A stretch of DNA of 64,000 nucleotides, from the NCBI RefSeq assembly GCF_006442315.1, contig NZ_VFVY01000004.1, positions 248,001 through 312,000 of the forward strand. Direction: 5' to 3'. The notes under the pieces are model-generated. The model ran no database searches and had not been told where the DNA came from. It was given only the letters and a program-made list of their open reading frames with translations. Origin of the DNA: Mesorhizobium sp. B2-3-4 (lineage in GTDB: Bacteria > Pseudomonadota > Alphaproteobacteria > Rhizobiales > Rhizobiaceae). Of this stretch, positions 1 to 8,221 are shown in pieces; within the stretch, counting starts at the first letter, position 1; each line of letters opens with the position of its first letter. The position numbers and the translations under genes are program-made.

Positions 1-879
1 GCGCACTTCGGCGGCACGAAACGAGTAGATCGACTGCGCGTCGTCACCGACGACCGTCAGCCCGGCGCCGTCGGGTTTGAGCGCCATCAGGATCGATGCC
101 TGCAGCCGGTTGGTGTCCTGATATTCATCGACCAGCACATGGTCGAAACGCCCGCCCAGATGCGCCGCGATTTCGGGCTCGGCCGCCATCTGCGCCCAGT
201 AGAGCAGCAGATCGTCGTAATCGAGCACGTTCTGCGCCTGCTTGGCTTCGACGTAACCGGCAAACAGCTGCTTGAGCTGCTCGGCCCAGCCGGCGCACCA
301 GGGAAAGGCCGAACCCAGCACCTCACCGAGCGGCGCCTGCGCGTTGACGGCGCGCGAATAGATGGCAAGGCAGGTGCCCTTGGTTGGAAAGCGCGCTTCC
401 GTCCTGGAAAAACCGAGTTCATGGCGCACGAGGTTCATCAGATCGGCGGAATCCTCGCGGTCGTGGATGGTGAAGGCCGGATCGAGGCCGATCTCCAGCG
501 CATAATCGCGCAACAGCCGCGCACCGATGCCGTGAAAGGTGCCGGCCCAGGTCAGCGCATCGGTGATCACGGCGGCGTCTCGGCCAAGCACCTCCCCGGC
601 GATACGCTCGACGCGCCGTGCCATCTCGGACGCGGCGCGGCGTGAAAAGGTCATCAGCAGGATGCGGCGCGGGTCGGCGCCCTTGACGATCAGATGAGCG
701 ACGCGGTGCGCCAGCGTGTTGGTCTTGCCGGAACCGGCGCCGGCAATGACCAGCAACGGGCCTGCGACCTTGCCGTCGCCATGCTCTACGGCCAGACGCT
801 GGGCGTCGTTCAGCCGGGCGAGATAAGCCGGCTGGGCGGCCGGTTCCAAGAAGGTCGAATCATGGGCGGCGAGGTTCAT
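1..879 (-). CDS. UvrD/PcrA-type ATP-dependent DNA helicase, N-terminal part (cut by window edge)
   Basis: The reading frame starts at ATG 879 and is still open after 293 codons at the window edge, so the C-terminal half is missing. Visible superfamily 1 motifs are the Q motif (NDAQ near residue 26), Walker A GAGSGKT (47-53), the DEYQDTN Walker B box and the GDDAQSIYSFR motif III close to the cut. This order is that of UvrD/PcrA/Rep helicases, which unwind DNA 3' to 5' during repair or replication restart. Family assignment is secure; whether it is the repair uvrD or a paralogue cannot be told from this half. Confidence 0.9.
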   Translation of the reverse strand, partial: MNLAAHDSTFLEPAAQPAYLARLNDAQRLAVEHGDGKVAGPLLVIAGAGSGKTNTLAHRVAHLIVKGADPRRILLMTFSRRAASEMARRVERIAGEVLGRDAAVITDALTWAGTFHGIGARLLRDYALEIGLDPAFTIHDREDSADLMNLVRHELGFSRTEARFPTKGTCLAIYSRAVNAQAPLGEVLGSAFPWCAGWAEQLKQLFAGYVEAKQAQNVLDYDDLLLYWAQMAAEPEIAAHLGGRFDHVLVDEYQDTNRLQASILMALKPDGAGLTVVGDDAQSIYSFRAAEVR

Positions 880-949
880 CGCCCATCAAGCATCGTTTCC
901 GCTTTGTTCGCAACAGTGAAGCGCCTCCCCATCCGCCGGAGCGGAAGGG

Positions 950-1123
950 TCAGCGTTTGGGATCGACACCCATCGCCCTCGACTGCCGGCGTAACGCTTC
1001 ACGGTCGTTCGCGGGTGCGGGCAACAGGAGCGGATCGACGCTGTCTGGCACCTCGTCGATCATCCTGCGGGCGAGACGGTAAGTGACGAAGGCAAACGTG
1101 CCAACCAGCAGCAGACGGATCAT
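950..1123 (-). CDS. Small hypothetical protein with N-terminal hydrophobic segment
   Basis: A 57-residue frame starting MIRLLLVGTF behind a strong ribosome binding site (AAAGGAGG just upstream on the minus strand). The first 15 residues are hydrophobic and could anchor the protein in the inner membrane; the rest is charged and proline-rich and ends in MGVDPKR. A longer upstream extension of this frame looks non-coding and lacks a comparable ribosome binding site. It lies upstream of the helicase on the same strand, about 70 bp away. Function unknown. Confidence 0.6.
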   Translation of the reverse strand: MIRLLLVGTFAFVTYRLARRMIDEVPDSVDPLLLPAPANDREALRRQSRAMGVDPKR

Positions 1124-1233
1124 TGCGGCGGTCCTCCTTTGCTGGACCAACCGGAGGCAGGACATTTTGTTCCCTGCGCGCGTGGGGCAACCAAAACGGC
1201 GCCGTCCCGTTTTGAAATGAAGGAGGTTAGGCG

Positions 1234-1368
1234 ATGAAAAAGCTAGGACTGATTCTCGCGTTACTGACCCTGGCAATCTCGGCCTGCGACAACAAGCTGC
1301 CACCAACAAAGGCGACTGCGGCGGATCGAGATGTCACTGTCGTGAATACGGGTATCGCCGGCGAGTGA
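1234..1368 (+). CDS. Very small predicted lipoprotein (44 aa)
   Basis: Starts MKKLGLILALLTLAISAC: a two-lysine N-region, a hydrophobic core and a lipobox ISAC with Cys18 as the lipidation site. The mature part is only about 27 residues (begins CDNKLPP). An excellent AAGGAGG ribosome binding site sits 8 bases before the ATG. The gene is divergent from the small gene at 950-1123. The signal and ribosome binding site make translation likely; the function is unknown. It resembles the many tiny lipoproteins of Gram-negative bacteria, but no family is recognised. Confidence 0.7.
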   Translation: MKKLGLILALLTLAISACDNKLPPTKATAADRDVTVVNTGIAGE

Positions 1369-1402
1369 ACGATGTCTTCTTCGACGAAGCGCGGGGGCGT
1401 CC

Positions 1403-1600
1403 TCAGCGCATCGCCGCGATGCATTCCTCGAGGCGCTCGAGGCGGAATTTCGCATTGCGCAGTTCGTGCCCTGCCTCATGGCGCCGTTGCCGGTTCTGGG
1501 CAGAGGCCGCCGTCAGGTTTCGTTCGAGTTCGGCGATGCGCGCGCGGACCTGCCGCGCTTCGTCCTGACGCAACGCCTTTATCCAGCTCCGCCCGCGCAT
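1403..1600 (-). CDS. Small hypothetical coiled-coil protein
   Basis: A 65-residue frame from ATG 1600 (MRGRSWIKALRQDEARQ). It is rich in Arg, Glu, Ala and Leu with heptad-like spacing (VRARIAELERNL, then RNAKFRLERLEE), which suggests one long helix or coiled coil. It has no signal peptide. An upstream in-frame ATG at 1639 would add 13 unconvincing residues. The composition fits a real short protein, but no family is recognised. Confidence 0.45.
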   Translation of the reverse strand: MRGRSWIKALRQDEARQVRARIAELERNLTAASAQNRQRRHEAGHELRNAKFRLERLEECIAAMR

Positions 1601-1701
1601 CTGTGATCCTGCACCACCCCGATCCCCAGCCGAGATCATGCCAGCAAGACCCTAACTTCCGGCAAGTGCGAATATTCTAAATTTAATGAAAGCTAATTTA
1701 G

Positions 1702-1753
1702 TCCCAAGGAAGAAGGCCGGCGCCGCTTGGGAGGTAATCTGATAGCGCCGGCC
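1702..1753. repeat. Overlapping inverted repeats between small gene and amidohydrolase
   Basis: Two interleaved dyads: TCCCAAG (1702-1708) with CTTGGGA (1726-1732), and GGCCGGCGC (1715-1723) with GCGCCGGCC (1745-1753). They lie downstream of the amidohydrolase stop codon at 1882. No T-run follows on either strand, so this is not a classical terminator. It could be an mRNA 3'-end structure or a repeated extragenic palindrome. Confidence 0.4.
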
Positions 1754-1881
1754 AGGCGGATATCAGGTCCGCCGCATGACGGAGGCTAGCTGAGTCTTGC
1801 CGTTGCGTCATGCGGGATCGCGGTTTTCGGCCTCTCCCCAGCGTTTTCCACCGGCAAAATGCCGCCGGACGCTTCAGGGTT

Positions 1882-3042
1882 TCAAGGCGCAAGACGCTGC
1901 CTTGCGATGGCGACATGGAAATCGACGCCGGACAACAGGCCCTCATCGTTGAAGTCATAGCCTGGATTGTGCAGCGGTGCCGAAGCCTCGCCATTGCCGA
2001 GGAAGACGAAGCAGCCGGGCACGTGGTCGAGAAAGCGGGCAAAGTCCTCCGACGCCGTCATCGGCTCGCGGGCGACCGCCACCTTGCCGGGATCGAAGAT
2101 TTTCCCGGCGGCGGCGAAGGCCGCGTCGACCAGTTCCGCGTCATTGCGCAACGGCACGAACTCCCTGCTGTAGCCGACCTCGGCGGCGACGTTGTGGGTG
2201 GCGGCGGTGCCTTCAGCGATGATGCGCATCTGGCGCTCGATCTCGGCGCTGACCTCGGGGCGGAAGCTGCGCGCATCGCCGAGGATGCGGGCAAGGCCTG
2301 GCAGGGCGTTGCGGGTGCCGTCGGTGATCAATTCGGTCACCGAAACCACGGCGATGTCGGCCGGACTGAGCCTGCGCGAAACGATGGTTTGAAGGTTGGT
2401 GACAAGGGCGCAGGCGGCGACCAGCGTTTCGTTTCCCGCATGCGGTCGGGCCGCGTGGCCGCCGACTCCCCTCAGCACGATCTCGAAATTGTCCTCGGCC
2501 GACATGATCGGACCGGCGCGGGTTTCGAAATGCCCGACGGGAAGTCCGGGCATGTTGTGCAGGCCGAATATCTCGTCGAAGGGAAAGCGTTGCATCAATC
2601 CGTCGTCGAGCATCGCCAACGCGCCCTTTCCCCATTCCTCCGCCGGCTGGAAGATGAAGCGCACCGTGCCGTCGAAGCCGCCCTCGCCGGCCAGCAGCCT
2701 TGCCGCGCCGAGCAGCATCGCCGTGTGGCCGTCATGGCCGCAGGCATGCATGATGCCGGGATTGCCGGAGCGGTACGGCACGGTCGATTGCTCCGTGATG
2801 CGCAGCGCATCCATATCTGCCCTGAGCGCGATGGCACGGTTGCCGCGGCCGCGCTTCAAAGTGCCGACGACGCCGGTGCCGCCGACATTCTCGGCGACAT
2901 CATCCAGGCCGAATTCGCGCAATTTGGCGGCAACGAAGGCTGCGGTGCGCTTCTCCTCGAAGCCGAATTCGGGATGCGCGTGCAGATCGCGCCGCCATGC
3001 GGTCATCTCGCGCCTCAGCGCGTCACGGTCGATTTCAGGCAT
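1882..3042 (-). CDS. M20-family amidohydrolase (HipO/IAA-amino-acid-hydrolase-like)
   Basis: 386 residues. M20D signatures are visible: DLHAHPEFGFEE (19-30), ALRADMDAL (72-80), the metal-binding MHACGHDGHT (99-107, with Cys101 and His103) and FQPAEEWGKG (131-140, with the catalytic and metal Glu pair). The family removes N-acyl groups from amino acids (hippurate, acetyl-amino acids, auxin conjugates). ATG 3042 was chosen because it overlaps the upstream stop by 8 bp and follows an AGGAG site. It is the last gene of the dpaL-hydrolase-amidohydrolase operon, so its substrate is probably an acylated or carbamoylated diamino acid; that is inference. Confidence 0.9.
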   Translation of the reverse strand: MPEIDRDALRREMTAWRRDLHAHPEFGFEEKRTAAFVAAKLREFGLDDVAENVGGTGVVGTLKRGRGNRAIALRADMDALRITEQSTVPYRSGNPGIMHACGHDGHTAMLLGAARLLAGEGGFDGTVRFIFQPAEEWGKGALAMLDDGLMQRFPFDEIFGLHNMPGLPVGHFETRAGPIMSAEDNFEIVLRGVGGHAARPHAGNETLVAACALVTNLQTIVSRRLSPADIAVVSVTELITDGTRNALPGLARILGDARSFRPEVSAEIERQMRIIAEGTAATHNVAAEVGYSREFVPLRNDAELVDAAFAAAGKIFDPGKVAVAREPMTASEDFARFLDHVPGCFVFLGNGEASAPLHNPGYDFNDEGLLSGVDFHVAIARQRLAP

Positions 3043-4300
3043 TTCCTGGCTTCTCCTGATCCGCGAGGCGGGCGACGACATCAAGCAGGACGTTGGCGCC
3101 GGCGACAAGCTCGCTGTCCTCGGTATGTTCGCGCGGATTGTGGCTTATGCCGCCAGCGCTCGGCACGAAGATCATCGCCGCGGGTGCGAGGCGCGCCATC
3201 ATCTGCGCATCATGACCGGCGCCCGACGTCATGCGCTTCGACACAAGGCCGCGATTCCTCGCGGCGGCCTCGATCAACTCGACGATGCCGCCGTCGAAGA
3301 TCACCGGCTCGAAGCGGGCCAGCCGCTCGACCGAGATCGTGACGCCATTGGCAGCCGCGAGTTCTTCGAGAAATGCCGCGAGTGCCGCTTCCTCAGCCTG
3401 GAGGCGATGCTCGAAAGGGTCGCGCAGGTCGACGGTGAAGACGGCCCGCGAGGGGATGACATTGATGGCGTTCGGCTCGAAGCGCATCGTGCCGACGGTT
3501 GCAACGGTTGGCGTGTTCGAAGCTTTTGCGCGGTCGTGCAGGAAGGTGACGACACGCGCGGCGGCATGACCGGCGTCATTGCGCATCGACATCGGCGTGG
3601 TGCCGGCATGATTGGCCACGCCGTCGATGGTGATGCGCTGCCAGGAGATGCCTTGCAGGTTTTCCACGGCGCCGACCGGCACGCCCTCGCGCTCCAGCAC
3701 CGGACCCTGCTCGATATGCAGTTCGAGATAGACATGCGGCTTGAGGAAGCCCGGTTCCTTGTCGCCGGCATAACCGATGCGGTCCAGTTCCTCTCCGAGC
3801 ACGCTGCCGTCGGTGCCGACCGCCGCCAGCGCATCGTCGATACCGACGCCGCCGGCATGAACCAGGGAGCCCATCATGTCGGGCGAATAGCGAACCCCTT
3901 CCTCATTGGTGAAGGCGGCGACGGCGAGCGGACGCGACGGGACAAGGCCTGACGCCTTGAGCGTCTCTATCACCTCCAGCCCGGCGAGCACGCCGTAACA
4001 GCCGTCATAGATGCCGGCATCGATGACGGTGTCGATATGCGAGCCGATGAGGAGCGGCGCACGGCCGGCATTCTCCGGCATCCGCCAGGTGCCGAAGATG
4101 TTGCCCATGCGGTCGATGGCGATTTCGAGCCCGGCCTCGCGCAGCCAGGAGACGAAACGGTCGCGCCCCAACCTGTCCGCGTCAGAGGCGGCCAGCCGCA
4201 CCAGCCTGCCCTCGCCGTCGCGACCTATGCCGCCGAGCTCGCGAATGCGGCCAAGCAGCCTTTGTGCGTCGATCGAAGTCATTGCTTTGGTCGAGGTCAT
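3035..4300 (-). CDS. Zn-dependent N-carbamoyl-amino-acid / allantoate-type amidohydrolase
   Basis: 421 residues of the M20 AllC/AmaB/beta-ureidopropionase group. Metal ligands are seen in GSHIDTV (His88, Asp90), YDG (Asp99), TNEEG (131-135) and later HIEQGP. These enzymes release CO2 and ammonia from N-carbamoyl groups. The start ATG overlaps the TGA of the ammonia-lyase gene (ATGA) and has a GGAG site 8 bases before it. Coupling to dpaL suggests action in the same degradative route. The exact substrate (allantoate, carbamoyl amino acid, ureidopropionate) cannot be read from the sequence. Confidence 0.9.
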   Translation of the reverse strand: MTSTKAMTSIDAQRLLGRIRELGGIGRDGEGRLVRLAASDADRLGRDRFVSWLREAGLEIAIDRMGNIFGTWRMPENAGRAPLLIGSHIDTVIDAGIYDGCYGVLAGLEVIETLKASGLVPSRPLAVAAFTNEEGVRYSPDMMGSLVHAGGVGIDDALAAVGTDGSVLGEELDRIGYAGDKEPGFLKPHVYLELHIEQGPVLEREGVPVGAVENLQGISWQRITIDGVANHAGTTPMSMRNDAGHAAARVVTFLHDRAKASNTPTVATVGTMRFEPNAINVIPSRAVFTVDLRDPFEHRLQAEEAALAAFLEELAAANGVTISVERLARFEPVIFDGGIVELIEAAARNRGLVSKRMTSGAGHDAQMMARLAPAAMIFVPSAGGISHNPREHTEDSELVAGANVLLDVVARLADQEKPGNA

Positions 4301-5505
4301 TGCGTCGCTCCGGAAAGCACCTTGCCGGCAAGCACATCGGCCTCACTCATGCCGACGAGTTCGGCATAGCGGCGGGGATCGGTCGCGCCTTCGGTGTTGA
4401 TGACCAGCACGCGCGAGGCGCCATCGAGACCGAGTTCGGCCTTATGGTCGGCCATCGCACGGACCAGCCCGGCAAGGCCGACGCCACCGCTTTCACCGGC
4501 GACGATGGCCGGATCGTTGCCGACCGGCCGTGCCAGCCGCCGCATCACGGCGACAGCGTCGTCCTCGTCGACGGTCATGAAGCCATCGGCGACGCGCGCC
4601 AGCACGCGCCAGGCCACCGGCGACGCCTCGTAGCATTCGAGCATCGCCATGACAGTGGCCTCGCCATGCGCGATCTTGACCGGACTTCCAGCTTTGGCGG
4701 CGCCAAAAACGCAGGCGGCGCGGGCAGGTTCGACCACCGTGAAGACAGGTCTGGCCGCGCCGAGCACGATGGTGAGATGGCCGGCGACCGCCGCCGCGAT
4801 GCCGCCGACTCCGGCCTGCACGAAGACATGGGTCGGGGGCTCGGAGAGCTGGCGCAGCGCCTCGCGCACGATCGCCGTGTAGCCCTGCATGACGAGGCCC
4901 GGAATGCGTTCGTAGCCCGGCCATGACGTATCGGAAACCACCGTCCAGCCCTTCTCAGCGGCGATGCGCGCCGCCTGCCTGACCGAATCGTCGTAATTGC
5001 CGTCGACGCGGATCATCTCGGCCCCATAGCGGGCGATGGCCGCGACACGCTCCTCGCTGACGCCGGCATGGACAAAGATCGCCGCCCTGGCACCGACCAG
5101 TTCGGCGCCTTGCGCGACGGAGCGGCCATGATTGCCATCGGTGGCGCAAGCAACCGTCATGGTCGCGGCAACCGAGCGGACTTCGGGCCGGTCGAGATCG
5201 CCGACATCGACGGGACGACCGAGCCGCTTGCCGGCCTCCTCCAGCACGAGGCGGAAGACCGCGTAGGCGCCGCCCAGCGCCTTGAAGCTGCCAAGGCCGA
5301 GGCGAAAGCCCTCGTCCTTGACATGCAGGGCGCCGAGGCCGAGTTCGGCCGCCAGCGCCGGCAACTCGCGCAATGGCGTCGCCACATGATTGTCACGGCG
5401 GGCCAGGAAACGCTCGACCGTGTCCGCCCCCGCGATGCCGAGGGTTTCGACATCGGCCGCGTCCAGCGGCTGGCGATACAAGGCATTGCGGTTGGGCAGG
5501 AACAT
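4297..5505 (-). CDS. dpaL: Diaminopropionate ammonia-lyase (PLP enzyme)
   Basis: 402 residues, fold type II PLP enzyme. The Schiff-base lysine is in GSFKALGG (Lys75), the cofactor-phosphate loop is QAGVGGIAAAV, and DGNHGRSVA is the threonine-dehydratase-like substrate motif. Length and N-terminal pattern match DAP ammonia-lyase (YgeX), which converts 2,3-diaminopropionate to pyruvate and two ammonia. ATG 5505 has an AAGGAGAG site; an open frame further upstream is unlikely coding. It is first in a three-gene operon divergent from an Lrp-type regulator, which fits amino-acid-induced catabolism. Confidence 0.9.
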   Translation of the reverse strand: MFLPNRNALYRQPLDAADVETLGIAGADTVERFLARRDNHVATPLRELPALAAELGLGALHVKDEGFRLGLGSFKALGGAYAVFRLVLEEAGKRLGRPVDVGDLDRPEVRSVAATMTVACATDGNHGRSVAQGAELVGARAAIFVHAGVSEERVAAIARYGAEMIRVDGNYDDSVRQAARIAAEKGWTVVSDTSWPGYERIPGLVMQGYTAIVREALRQLSEPPTHVFVQAGVGGIAAAVAGHLTIVLGAARPVFTVVEPARAACVFGAAKAGSPVKIAHGEATVMAMLECYEASPVAWRVLARVADGFMTVDEDDAVAVMRRLARPVGNDPAIVAGESGGVGLAGLVRAMADHKAELGLDGASRVLVINTEGATDPRRYAELVGMSEADVLAGKVLSGATQ

Positions 5506-5579
5506 TGCCGGTCTCTCCTTGGGTGGGTCCAAGAGAAGATATTGCAGGACCGGCGCAAAAGGCGCTGTAATTCGGCTCT

Positions 5580-5599
5580 CGAAATGCAAGTTTATTTCG
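5580..5599. promoter_or_regulatory. Candidate Lrp/AsnC operator
   Basis: Perfect inverted repeat CGAAAT (5580-5585) and ATTTCG (5594-5599) separated by an AT-rich 8-base spacer. It lies 12 bases before the regulator start and 75 bases before dpaL on the other strand. Lrp-family proteins usually bind such short AT-rich dyads and repress themselves. The assignment is inference. Confidence 0.45.
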
Positions 5600-5611
5600 T
5601 CAGGACTGCCC

Positions 5612-6091
5612 ATGCCTAAGACGCCTGCCCCGCTCGACAGCTTCGATCTCGCCGTCCTCGCTATCCTGCAGCGGGACAACACGACGCCGCAACGGCTGAT
5701 CGGCGAGGCGGTGAACCTGTCGGCACCGGCGGTGCAGCGCCGCATCAAGCGCATGGAGCAGGCCGGAATCATCGCCGGCAATGTCGCCATCGTGGAGCCG
5801 GCGGCCGTCGGCCAGCCCATCACCATCTTCGTCGAGGTGGAGCTCGAGAGCGAACGCACCGAACTGATCGATGCGGCCAAGCGGCAATTCCTGGCGGAGC
5901 CGCAAGTGCAGCAATGTTACTATGTCACCGGCGAGGCCGATTTTATCCTTGTCATCACCGTGGCCGACATGGGTGCCTACGAGGCGCTGACGCGAAAACT
6001 GTTCTTCGGCAGCAACAATGTGCGGAAGTTCCGCACCTTCGTCGCCATGGACCGGGTCAAGGTCGGATTGACCGTGCCATTGCCTGGATGA
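5612..6091 (+). CDS. Lrp/AsnC-family transcriptional regulator
   Basis: 159 residues. The N-terminal winged helix-turn-helix begins LDSFDLAVLAILQRD and contains SAPAVQRRIKRMEQAGII as the recognition region. The C-terminal RAM/AsnC ligand domain runs to about residue 155 and includes the YYVTGEADFILVI beta strand typical of the family. It is divergent from the dpaL operon with a 106-bp shared promoter region, so it is probably the local regulator. ATG 5612 starts directly at the conserved domain; upstream in-frame sequence is not supported. Confidence 0.92.
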   Translation: MPKTPAPLDSFDLAVLAILQRDNTTPQRLIGEAVNLSAPAVQRRIKRMEQAGIIAGNVAIVEPAAVGQPITIFVEVELESERTELIDAAKRQFLAEPQVQQCYYVTGEADFILVITVADMGAYEALTRKLFFGSNNVRKFRTFVAMDRVKVGLTVPLPG

Positions 6092-6132
6092 CCGTGGCGC
6101 CCCCGCCGGGTTTCTGACATTGTGCGCCGGCA

Positions 6133-7293
6133 ATGGGGACGGAGGCGCGGTTGCGGGACAGCACCACGGTTGCCATCATCGGTGCCGGGCCGGCAGGCCT
6201 GGCGGCAGCGGCCTGCCTGCGGCAAGCGGGGCTGGATTTCGTCATGCTCGAAAAAGCGCAGCAGGCCGCGCCGGCCTGGCGCCGCCACTATGACCGCGTG
6301 CACCTGCACACGACCAAACGCTACTCTTCGCTGCCCTTCGTCCCCTTCCCCAGGGATTATCCGCGCTACGTGCCGCGCCATCTCGTGGTCGAATATCTCG
6401 AAGCCTACGCAAAACGCTTCGACCTCGCGCCCCGCCTCGGAGAAACGGTGCGCGCGATCACCCGCGATGGCCGCGGCTGGCGGGTGGAAGCGACGTCCGG
6501 CGCATTGCACGCTTCGCATGTGGTCATCGCGTCCGGCTATAATGCCGAGCCCTTGCTGTCGAAATTCGCCGGCATCGACACCTTCAAGGGCAAGACGCTG
6601 CACAGCGCGGACTATCGCAACGCCAAGCCGTTTGCCGGCCAATCGGTGCTGGTCGTCGGCATGGGCAACACCGGCGCCGAGATTGCGCTCGATCTGGCCG
6701 AAGGCGGCGCCCGGCCGACGATCTCGGTGCGCGGCGGCGTTCACATCGTGCCGCGTGAATTGTTCGGCGTGCCGATCCAGATGGTCGGCATGGCGACGCG
6801 CATGGGGCCGCAGCGCATCAATGACGCGCTGTTCCCTCTCATCCTCTACCTGGTCGTGGGCAGGCTGGAAAAATTCGGGCTCAGACGGCCTAAGCAGGGA
6901 TTGCTGCAGCAGATCGCCCTGGCATCGCGCATTCCGGTGATTGATGTCGGCACCATCGGCAAGATTCGCGAGGGCGCGATCAAGGTCGCGCCCGATATCG
7001 CCGAGATTTCGCAAGGCGGCGTCCGTTTTACCGACGGCAGGCACGACTACTTCGACGCCATCGTCTTCGCCACCGGCTACCGGCCAGGCTACGCCAAATT
7101 CCTCGAGCCCGGCATTGAGCCAGGCCCGAGCGGCGTCAACGCCCGCGCTTCGGACCTCGGCCTCTATCTGGTCGGCTTCCACAATGCCGTCACCGGGCTG
7201 CTGCGCGAAATCGGCATCGAGGCCCAGGCGGTCGCTAACGACATCCGTCAGCGGCAAAACAGGAAAAAGGCAGCTGAAACCCTGCCGGTGTAA
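6133..7293 (+). CDS. Flavin-containing monooxygenase-like NAD(P)/FAD oxidoreductase
   Basis: 386 residues. FAD-binding GAGPAG is at 17-22, the FMO/BVMO fingerprint F-K-G-x3-H-x3-Y at 151-161, the NADPH site GMGNTG at 176-181, and the C-terminal FATGY box before RPGY. The layout matches class B flavin monooxygenases of the YUCCA/small-FMO type. Substrates in this group include amines, sulfides and indole-3-pyruvate, so an indole role is possible but unproven. It is transcribed in the same direction as the Lrp gene, 41 bp downstream, and converges with the ureohydrolase. Confidence 0.85.
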   Translation: MGTEARLRDSTTVAIIGAGPAGLAAAACLRQAGLDFVMLEKAQQAAPAWRRHYDRVHLHTTKRYSSLPFVPFPRDYPRYVPRHLVVEYLEAYAKRFDLAPRLGETVRAITRDGRGWRVEATSGALHASHVVIASGYNAEPLLSKFAGIDTFKGKTLHSADYRNAKPFAGQSVLVVGMGNTGAEIALDLAEGGARPTISVRGGVHIVPRELFGVPIQMVGMATRMGPQRINDALFPLILYLVVGRLEKFGLRRPKQGLLQQIALASRIPVIDVGTIGKIREGAIKVAPDIAEISQGGVRFTDGRHDYFDAIVFATGYRPGYAKFLEPGIEPGPSGVNARASDLGLYLVGFHNAVTGLLREIGIEAQAVANDIRQRQNRKKAAETLPV

Positions 7294-7308
7294 AGCTGTG
7301 CCACGCGC

Positions 7309-8118
7309 TCAGTCGAGCGCGGGCGACATCCTGAGCATCACGCCGGCGATCTCCTTGGTCAGCTTGGCGGCGACAAGCGCCGTCATGTTGGAGAGGTCCT
7401 GGCTCGGATTGTATTCAACGATATCAGCGGCAACGACCGGCTGGTTGACGCTTTGAATCAGGTTGATGACTTGCCGTGTCGACAGGCCGCCGGGCTCGCG
7501 ATGCGAGACACCTGGCGCAAAGGCTGGATCGAGCCCGTCGAGATCCATCGAGATATAGACCGGCGTCTTGAGATCGAGCCGCAGGCTGTCGCTGAAACGC
7601 GGGGCCTCCACCACCTCGACGCCAAAGCGCCTGAACTGGTCGCGATGATGACCGTTCACGGTGCGCAGGCCGATCTGGATCAGCCGGTCGGCGAGCCGTT
7701 CCTCCATGATGCGCGCGAAGGGCGAGGTGTGGGAACGCGGATTGTCGTCATAGGCGTGATAGATGTCGGGGTGGGCATCGATATGCACGATCGTCAGGCT
7801 CGGGTGGCGCCGGCGCACTGCGCGCAGCACCGGCCAGGAGATGGCATGGTCGCCGCCCAGGCTGATCAGCGGATGGCCCGCATCGAGGGCGCGGCCGACT
7901 TCGCTTTCGATGAGGTGCCAGGGATCGCCCGGTTGGGTGAAGTCGATGTCGCCATGATCGACGAAGCGGTCGCTCAGGTCGAAACCGGTCTCGCTCCATG
8001 ACGAGTAGGCATCGCTGACGAGCTCACGCCTGATCAGCGGCGGCGCCTTGGCAGCCCCCTGGAGGTAGGACGAATTCTCGTCATGCGGTATTCCCAGAAG
8101 CGAAATCGCGCCTGCCAT
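7309..8118 (-). CDS. Agmatinase/arginase-family ureohydrolase
   Basis: 269 residues. Mn-binding motifs are GGDH (88-91), DAHPD (115-119) and SMDLDGLDP near the C-terminal third. The family hydrolyses guanidino compounds (agmatine, arginine, guanidinobutyrate, formiminoglutamate) to urea or formamide. ATG 8118 follows an AAGGGGAAG site at good spacing; a GTG two codons earlier would overlap it. The gene is isolated and converges with the flavin monooxygenase. The exact substrate is open. Confidence 0.88.
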   Translation of the reverse strand: MAGAISLLGIPHDENSSYLQGAAKAPPLIRRELVSDAYSSWSETGFDLSDRFVDHGDIDFTQPGDPWHLIESEVGRALDAGHPLISLGGDHAISWPVLRAVRRRHPSLTIVHIDAHPDIYHAYDDNPRSHTSPFARIMEERLADRLIQIGLRTVNGHHRDQFRRFGVEVVEAPRFSDSLRLDLKTPVYISMDLDGLDPAFAPGVSHREPGGLSTRQVINLIQSVNQPVVAADIVEYNPSQDLSNMTALVAAKLTKEIAGVMLRMSPALD

Positions 8119-8221
8119 CGACACTTCCCCTTGCGACGGACAAGTGCCTCTATAGAGACGGGAGCTGGCATGAGCGACCGCTCGTGCTTGGGCCAGACGT
8201 CGAATGGGGGCGTCGCCGGCG

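Noticed and set aside
1810..3952. Long open frames on the plus strand (about 510 and 518 codons) across the amidohydrolase and hydrolase genes
   Set aside because: They are antisense shadows of the high-GC minus-strand genes, show no domain, and have no ribosome binding site.
5977..7257. 426-codon minus-strand frame opposite the flavin monooxygenase
   Set aside because: Shadow of the plus-strand gene, which has clear FAD and NADPH motifs.
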